Positions 57,480 through 64,000 of a stretch of 64,000 nucleotides of DNA are shown here, piece by piece. Positions within the stretch are counted from its first letter, which is position 1. Every line of letters starts with the position of its first letter. The stretch covers positions 44,947,678 through 45,011,677 of the forward strand of contig CM049307.1 in NCBI GenBank assembly GCA_026874595.1. The letters are read 5' to 3'. The stretch is from Sipunculus nudus (Eukaryota > Annelida > Sipuncula > Golfingiida > Sipunculidae). The notes beneath the pieces are model-generated. The model saw only the letters and a program-made list of their open reading frames with translations. It did not search any database and was not told the origin of the DNA. A program made the translations under genes and the position numbers.

Positions 57480-59762
57480 AGAGAACACGAGATTGCAGCC
57501 CGCTTTAACTTCGCTATAAGCCAGAAACTAAATTTTTACAGCAAATCATACCTATATGCATTGTTTGTATATATAAAAATACATGTGAAATCCGTTGTTA
57601 GTATTTGAAATACGTGTATACTTTAGCGCGCCAGGAACCAAAGTATTTTGAGGCGTAGAATCGGGTTTTTCAATAACAAAAAAGATGAATCCCAGAATCA
57701 GTAAACTCTTTAACTTATATAGATGACTCTCCTTGTAAGACAGGATAAACATTAATCTTTTGATGACGGTGTGTAATAAAATAATAAGACCAAAGGAGGC
57801 ATACGACCGAGATCCCGACCAATACATAGATCCCAAGATCCTGACCTGGTGTTAGACCTATATCGCTTACAGCTACATCATACTCTGTTACACTGAAGCC
57901 TTACCATAACCCATGTTATCTTCTTGTGTTAGCTGTCAAAACTAAACATTCCGAAAAGTAAACAATATATCGTTCAGGTATATAGATGCGAACATGTTAT
58001 CTGTGTGAGGAACATAAATTTGATATACTCCATTTAAAAAATACATCGCTCAACGTGTGTACTCGTATCATCATTAAAACAAATATATAGACTTCCATAG
58101 GAAACATTTTGTTCACGTATAGGAGTTGTAAACAGATGTTTTCTGTTTCATGAACATTAATTTGATATACTCGTTCAATAAATATACACTCACGTATTGC
58201 CCACTCATTCACTAATTTGTTCTCATAACAATAAACCTGTTAATTTCCTTTTATTGCTGCACTAGGGCTCAAATTCAATTTCGGGCCAACTAAAATTGCT
58301 TACAATTTAGAGTCAGGCCCAGCAAATTTGCTCAGCGGCGGTCTCTTGTCCAGTAATTGTTTTTTGTATGGCCTGAATAAATATAAAATGAAAAAAATAG
58401 ACTTTTCATAAGTAAAACCTGTAGAAAGTCTTGATCTACAATATTTATTTTTTTTTGTAATTTCACTTAAAGACGCAAGGGGTTTTCAACAACAAAAGAA
58501 TATGGATTTTGTAATTTCCTTGGGAGACCCGTACTTTTCTGCTTTGACGGATCTTACTGTCCACTCGAAACCTACTGGCTGCTGCTTTAAAACTTCTGAT
58601 AAAATTCTAAATTCTGATAAACGGCGTCGCAGTATGCAGTGTGCAGTCGCAGTGGTCTGATTTCTGTCCCTCTTTATTTCACACACATTTCACATGAGAC
58701 TGCTGCATGACGATCTCCTGGAATAAAAGTGGCCACGTCATCGTGTTATCACTAAGGCTGCGCAATATTATCGATATATAGGTATACCGCGATACGGTGA
58801 TACGCAAATACCGATTTTTTTAATATTTTGTTGAACATGCCAACAACTGACTTTTTGTAGCAAAATAATGTTTCTGTTACAAATACAGACATCTGCATCG
58901 CCTTGGATTAATGCATGCTTGAAATGAAAGTCTCTCTCGTATCTTAAGACGATTGGAAAGAAATGCTCAAGTTTTTGCCTACCGCAAAAAGGAAGAATTG
59001 CTGAACACGTTCATAATAACCAATTATTCATTTATATTCTTTCTCACATCTTTTAATAATTGCACGAAGATCAAGTGTTAAGTTAACAGTATCGTTGTTC
59101 AAGAACGACAGCTTTGCGATGTGAACATAATACATGGCTATGATTCTGTACACCCTCTATTTCTCTCTTTGCTAAACCACTGTCTAGAATTGTCTTATTT
59201 CCCAGTCACTTGCACATGTAAAGTCTAAAGAAAACTTTAATTTAAAAAAATTCTTTGATTGATGTGACAACAAGTCAGTACTATATAAAGTACATTTGTA
59301 AGTAATTTTGACATATTTTGGTGTTAGAAATTTATCATGCATAAACTTTTAATTTATAATATAGAAAACACACATTTCTTATAAATTTAATACACTGAAA
59401 ATATTGCAATACGAATATATTGCAACACTAAATTTGTAGTGGACACCCTACCCTAGTTATCACAAATGAGTTAGCTGCATGGATGGTCTGTTACAAGACT
59501 ATATATTGAAAAACATATTTTCTTTGAGAGATTACATAAATAATTAGATACTTCTTGGTCTAATCATTTAGAGAGAGTCCCTTACCCTTTAACGTCGGAA
59601 ATTTGTTCACACAGATCAACAGTCTGGAAGCTAAAAACAATATAGATCACCCTGAATAGATCACTCTTAATAATTGTTTCACATTGACATCTCTGAACTG
59701 TCGGTTTCAAAGTTTTAAATATTTCGACCTAATATTTTCTAAGGAAATGTCAAAATTTTCCT
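57480..59762. other. Intergenic DNA
   Basis: AT-rich. 58758-58820 resembles the ATCGATA-rich interior of the hAT-like element ends at 61731 and 63617 (GCTGCGCAATATTATCGATA), possibly a solo fragment. No gene. Confidence 0.4.
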
Positions 59763-60021
59763 CGTTCAACTTGTAACCAGCGAAAGTTATGACCATCAAA
59801 CTGAACTAAGAGCAGACTCCTACGATTGTTCTGATTTTAAATACCTGTGAAAACTGAAGTTCAACAGAAATATCAGGGTTTATTTTACTTAGGAAGTACA
59901 CTGGCTTCCATAGTCAAACTGACAAACTCTGTTGTGAAAGTGTTGAAATATCTAACTTCCATTTTCAATTTTTGTGTAAAACCTATCAAATTATTCTGAT
60001 AGAAGTTATTCTTATAAAGTC

Positions 60022-61163
60022 ATTTTTAGCTCAGCTTATTGAAAGTCCACTGATGTAAAGGAAAGGCGCTTTGTCTGTCGTCCGTATGGTCGTCCGGCTG
60101 TCTGTTAGCAGGGCACAAAGCGTAACGCTTACCCTAGAATCTTGTAACTTAAATCCAGGTAGGTTAGTAAAAAATTTCCTTGAAAACCTTAAATCAGGTC
60201 ACTGTGACCTATATACTCTGAGCTATTGGGCTCGTAAGTACCCCAGAGAATTATTAAAAACCATGATACAAAACCTCAAGTACCTTAATATTAAAGGCAT
60301 GGATTGCCATGAATCTTGCCTCGAATATTGACCATGACTACTTTTGTCAGATCACGAAAGCTGGTGCCGCTACCTGTAATTTTCCTAATTTTTACGATTT
60401 TCAATGCTTTTTTGGAGATAATCAAATGACAGCCGTTTTGTCAGTTTCTCAGCTGTGGTATCATTCATTGTCCTGCAACCCATTGTGTTTATTGATTAAG
60501 ATTAGTATCTTAAATTCAGTTCCTAAAGACTGGTTGGCCACCTGTATTTTTTCTATTTTGACGCATTTTCCCCCTTTATCTTGACACTGCCAAATGTATT
60601 AATACTATCAGATACGCAACTGTGGTCTCATCTGTGCCCTGAAACTTTATATGTTTATTAGCCCCCCCCCCCCCCCCCGAATAAGTAGATGCCCTATATT
60701 GATGACCCTGTCAGTCAGTCTTTTCGTCTTTCAGTCCGTCAAATTTGTTTATTGATGATAACTCCAGTTTGCATTGACATACCGATTTAAAACTTGCTTT
60801 ATATTTTGCCCACCTCCAACGCAAGAATTCTATTGAATTTTTGGTCATGGGGTCAGAGGTCAAGGTCACAGGACCCACTTATTTAGAAAAATTGTGGATG
60901 TATTTTAAGCCAAAACTTTCATCGCAAACCTCTAGTCTTCCACATGTGACCCACCTGACAATAGAGGACGTTTCCTTTTGATTTTGGGGTCAATGGTCAA
61001 GATCACAGGGCCCATCCATTCTCAAATTAGTTTTAGGATGATTACTCGAGTTTTTGTAGACAGGCTGGCTTCAAACTTATGAAAGGACCCATATTTTGAA
61101 AACGCTCATAAGCATATCCTTATAAACAAATTCAGCTGAGCGTCGAGACCCGTTGGTCCAAGG
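60022..61163. repeat. Dispersed-repeat insertion in copy 2
   Basis: About 1.1 kb absent from copy 1, starting TTAGCTCAGCTTATTGAAAG and ending near CAAATTCAGCTGAGCG, so its ends hold an inverse AGCTCAGCT/AGCTGAGC. It contains a GGTGCCGCTACCTG-like block also seen at 62395 and 62717, and a C tract at 60662-60679. The frames inside (60071-60584) are repeat-derived. Confidence 0.55.
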
Positions 61164-61203
61164 TTATATTTATCTTTATAACAAGGAATCGAGAAAAGAT
61201 TAT

Positions 61204-61211
61204 TGCAATAT

Positions 61212-61253
<42 letters not shown>

Positions 61254-61258
61254 TATAT
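61204..61258. repeat. (AT)n microsatellite
   Basis: Dinucleotide run expanded relative to the short ATATATATAT at about 12530 in copy 1. Confidence 0.9.
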
Positions 61259-61730
61259 AATAACGACATGAGTTTTTATGCCTTCTTTTCATCCCTTGCG
61301 TGTCATTCCTCAAATGGACATTTACCTTAAACTAATATGTAGTCAAATTATGACTCATAAGAAACCCTGAATATTTAACCTAAATCTTTAACCGGAATAA
61401 ATTGGAAACACCAGGAACCTGTAACCTGCCACTGGTTATGATATACAGTAGCCATCGACGTCTGTTGCGTCGCCGGCCTTTCAAAGGGTTAATTCGGATT
61501 ATAGCACGAAACGATCTGTTACTCTAAGAAAGAAAATTGAATAAAAATATTTCCTATGGATGTAACATAACATGTTCATATTATGTTGTATGTTGAAAAG
61601 CCTGTAATCAAGAACAACCATTCTCGAATGAAGCAACGGTAGCTTCAATAACTGATTTATTTGTCCAGAGAGAATTCAGGCATAATGCACTAGGTCTGTG
61701 TACTATTATGTAGGGCTGTGTAACGGTCTG

Positions 61731-63617
61731 CCTGATTGGGTACATTACGTTATATTGCGATACACTCTAATCGATACCCGATACGTACTGACGAAACGTT
61801 CTTTTTCTTTGCATAACATTTTCTGTATAAAAGTCCTGAGGATAAAATGCTTTTTACTGTTTTAATATACGGCATATCTGTTATGCTCTGCATTTATGCT
61901 GAATATTCATTAAAATATATATATATAAAAGATTAATAAAAACAACTGAATAAACAATCTTTATCTTATATATCAAGTCATTTAAAGCAGACTTGCTTTA
62001 TGCATATTTATCTATATAAATACTAGACCCAAGTAAGATATTTTTATTTTAGTATGCTTCTTTTGGCAAAGTGACCAAGTTCAGCTTCCCGTTACTTGAC
62101 CATAAATTAGAAAACATTCAAACAAACTTGAGTAAGATTATTTCTGGGATTATTTCTGTGAAATATTGAACAATTTGGCTGGATGGTTTTGGAGAAGAAG
62201 ATTTTAAAGGGTTTTTTCTAGTTGTTCAGCTCAGATGACTCAGTTATTCTCCAAGTTATGGGGCTCAGAAGTACCTACCAGAATAATTTTAAAAATATCC
62301 AAAAGCTCAAGTGTCTGAACAACTAATGCACTGATCATAATGCTTCTTTGCATGAATATTCATCATAGAGTGTTTCATCAGTTCCTGCAGACTGGTGGCG
62401 CCACCTGGATTTTTTTTCTTATTTATATATTTTGAGACCCTCAAAGATGTGGTCGTCCGTTTACAAGACACAAATAGTCGTAACCATTGGACCTAGAAAC
62501 TTCTGTCATGCCGGGAGGTCCATGGAAAATCTCCTTGGAAACATGAAATAAGGTCTATGTTACCCATATCCTCCGAAGTATAGAGCTTGTAAATAACCCT
62601 GAGTATAATTCAAAATTTGATAAAAAACCAACACTTTCTGAACAACTGATGCATCATTCATTACCATGATTCTTTGTATGCATATTCAGCATGGGATGTT
62701 TTATCAGTTGCTGCAGACTGGTGGCACCACCTGGATTTTTCAAATGTTTACGCATTTTCTTCAAATTTTAATTTTATTGTACCTTCGAAGATACGGTCGT
62801 CCGTTAACTGGGCACAAATCATAAACATTACACCTAGAATCTTCTAACTAGACATCCAGGAGTGGCTATGAAAAATCTCCTTGGAAACCTGTAAATACGT
62901 CTCTGTTACCTAAATCCTTTGAGCTATGCTTCAGTTGAAATAGGATACCGCCTTAACAAATTCCTTCTGTGAATGTTTCCTAGACAGCTGAGCGTTATGA
63001 CCCCTTGGTCACTTGTTCCCTATAAAATCTTAGTCAATGCAGATAGCAAAAAAAAAAAACAAAATCTGTTTTTAAGGTGACTGATTTTTTACATAAAATA
63101 TCGTGATGCAAGCTCCTGTCATTTTTGAGATAGCATGGGTTAACGTGAGGAAGACAGCGGACCATATTAGAACATTTATTTTTTCATTCTGGTCGGTTGC
63201 TTTACTGTCCTCGTTTTCATGCGCGCTGCTTATGCCCTAGATGGGATGAGTGGGTCAGGGGGCTTCAGTTCGTTTTCGGATGGATTGCCCCCCTCACATT
63301 TCCTCAGCAAATAAGGTTCTCGTCAGGAATATTCCCCTTTGATTGGACCCCGTCATGTGTCCATGTTAACATTTCTTATCCATTCGATCATATTGCAAAA
63401 TATTGTCTTTTTTAAGTCCTAACAGCCAATATAAGAAATATAAAGTGGCTACGTTTGTTAAAGTAGTTTAGGTTATAGTTTAAGTTAGACTTGTCTCCAT
63501 ATTTGTTAAGAGTCGTTCATTCTTCGATACGACCAATACAGCGTGCAAATCGTATCGGTAACCATATCGACGTTGCGTATCAATTCGTTATGATATATCG
63601 GTATATTGTTACAGCCC
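61731..63617. mobile_element. hAT-like non-autonomous element with nested repeats
   Basis: The left end reads TAGGGCTGTGTAACGGT and the inverse of the right end reads TAGGGCTGTAACAATATACC, both followed by ATCGATA-type sequence. Copy 1 is uninterrupted at the equivalent place (about 13040-13055). The interior is filled by repeats of the ACCATTTGAACAAACTT and GGTGGCGCCACCTGG families; no transposase frame remains. Flanks of 8 bases (CTATTATG, CAATTACA) are only partly alike, suggesting an old insertion. Confidence 0.65.
62080..63160. repeat. Nested dispersed repeats inside the hAT-like element
   Basis: 62080-62215 is another member of the family at 3170-4460. 62230-62440, 62500-62790 and 62800-62980 are diverged repeats of one unit containing CTCCTTGGAAAC and CAGACTGGTGGC(G/A)CCACCTG. 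Non-coding. Confidence 0.55.
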
Positions 63618-64000
63618 TACAATTACATACCTATTTTCACTTCCTGGGTGCAAAATTGTGCTCTGAATAAGACAGTTATGTTTTTCACTGGTACACTGGC
63701 AATAATGGTATCCAACATTCAGGTGGCGTCTGCTCCAGGGCGGGTAATTTAAATGTAACACAGTTGTTGCACTTATAGGTCTTTGGAATGCGTGTATAAA
63801 TGAGATTAAAATCTGTTAAACATCCTTCTCACTCCTTCAGCCACATTGTGGCGGGGGCATAAAAAGTTAATGGGTATAAATATGTCAACTCGCTGTTAAA
63901 TGGGGTCTCATTGAACTCCATATCTGGCCAATCACAAAAAAAATTGTGACATGTTTCGTGCATATATTTATAAAGTAACTCAAACACAGCTGCAACTATA

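Larger units (their letters stand above)
59763..64000. repeat. Segmental duplication, copy 2 (partner 7447-15420), runs off the window
   Basis: Collinear with copy 1 except for two insertions unique to this copy (60022-61163 and 61731-63617) and the absence of the transposon and of the 13135-14690 block. The site equivalent to the transposon insertion is at 60014-60017 and is empty. Confidence 0.85.

Noticed and set aside
60071-60584. Two plus-strand frames of 86 and 91 codons
   Set aside because: Both lie in the dispersed-repeat insertion of segmental copy 2 and show no domain; copy 1 lacks them.

Overview
The window is AT-rich eukaryotic genomic DNA: long non-coding stretches, spliced genes with GT-AG introns, many decayed transposons, microsatellites and minisatellites. 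The repeat types, a lineage-specific cluster of carbohydrate sulfotransferase genes and the style of the transposase point to a marine invertebrate, most likely a mollusc. That identification is inference from composition and family knowledge; no species can be named.

Region 1 (1-6568). One spliced minus-strand gene runs off the left edge. Four exons (6298-6568, 2071-2118, 1674-1747, 780-885) join in frame with canonical splice sites and encode the N-terminal ~166 residues of a helical-repeat (ARM/HEAT-like) protein. Its 4.2-kb first intron is filled with tandem and interspersed repeats, including a 283-bp tandem repeat.

Region 2 (7447-15420). This is one copy of a segmental duplication whose second copy is 59763-64000. 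Copy 1 carries a complete 4,756-bp DNA transposon (7719-12474): 19-bp perfect terminal inverted repeats, an ATAA target duplication, an intact 732-residue DDE/D-type transposase, and eight copies of GTCACGGAC(G/A)GGACA near the ends. Copy 2 preserves the empty insertion site. Copy 2 in turn carries a hAT-like element that copy 1 lacks.

Region 3 (16400-51100). This is a tandemly amplified block of Golgi-type carbohydrate sulfotransferases, all on the minus strand. Two copies look intact over the visible exons (A, 19427-21237; B, 31818-33565). One is reduced to an orphan membrane-anchor exon (C, 24962-25096) and three are pseudogenes (D1, 41390-41917; D2, 45248-46885; E, 49481-51072). A and B are each followed by a ~43-bp satellite. 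The most unusual feature is a ~94-bp tandem repeat at three places (24718-24961, 37417-37960, 46192-46400). Its unit contains the first ~27 coding bases of the sulfotransferase catalytic exon plus its 3' splice-site region, so an exon edge has been amplified as a minisatellite.

Region 4 (51200-59700). This is repeat-rich DNA with a LINE reverse-transcriptase remnant, a tRNA-derived SINE, a fold-back element and a decayed Ty3/gypsy element on the minus strand (gag, RT, RNase H, integrase and both LTRs recognisable).

The candidate novelties are the exon-edge minisatellite in a birth-and-death sulfotransferase cluster, and the transposon with iterated subterminal motifs and a sequence-verified empty site.
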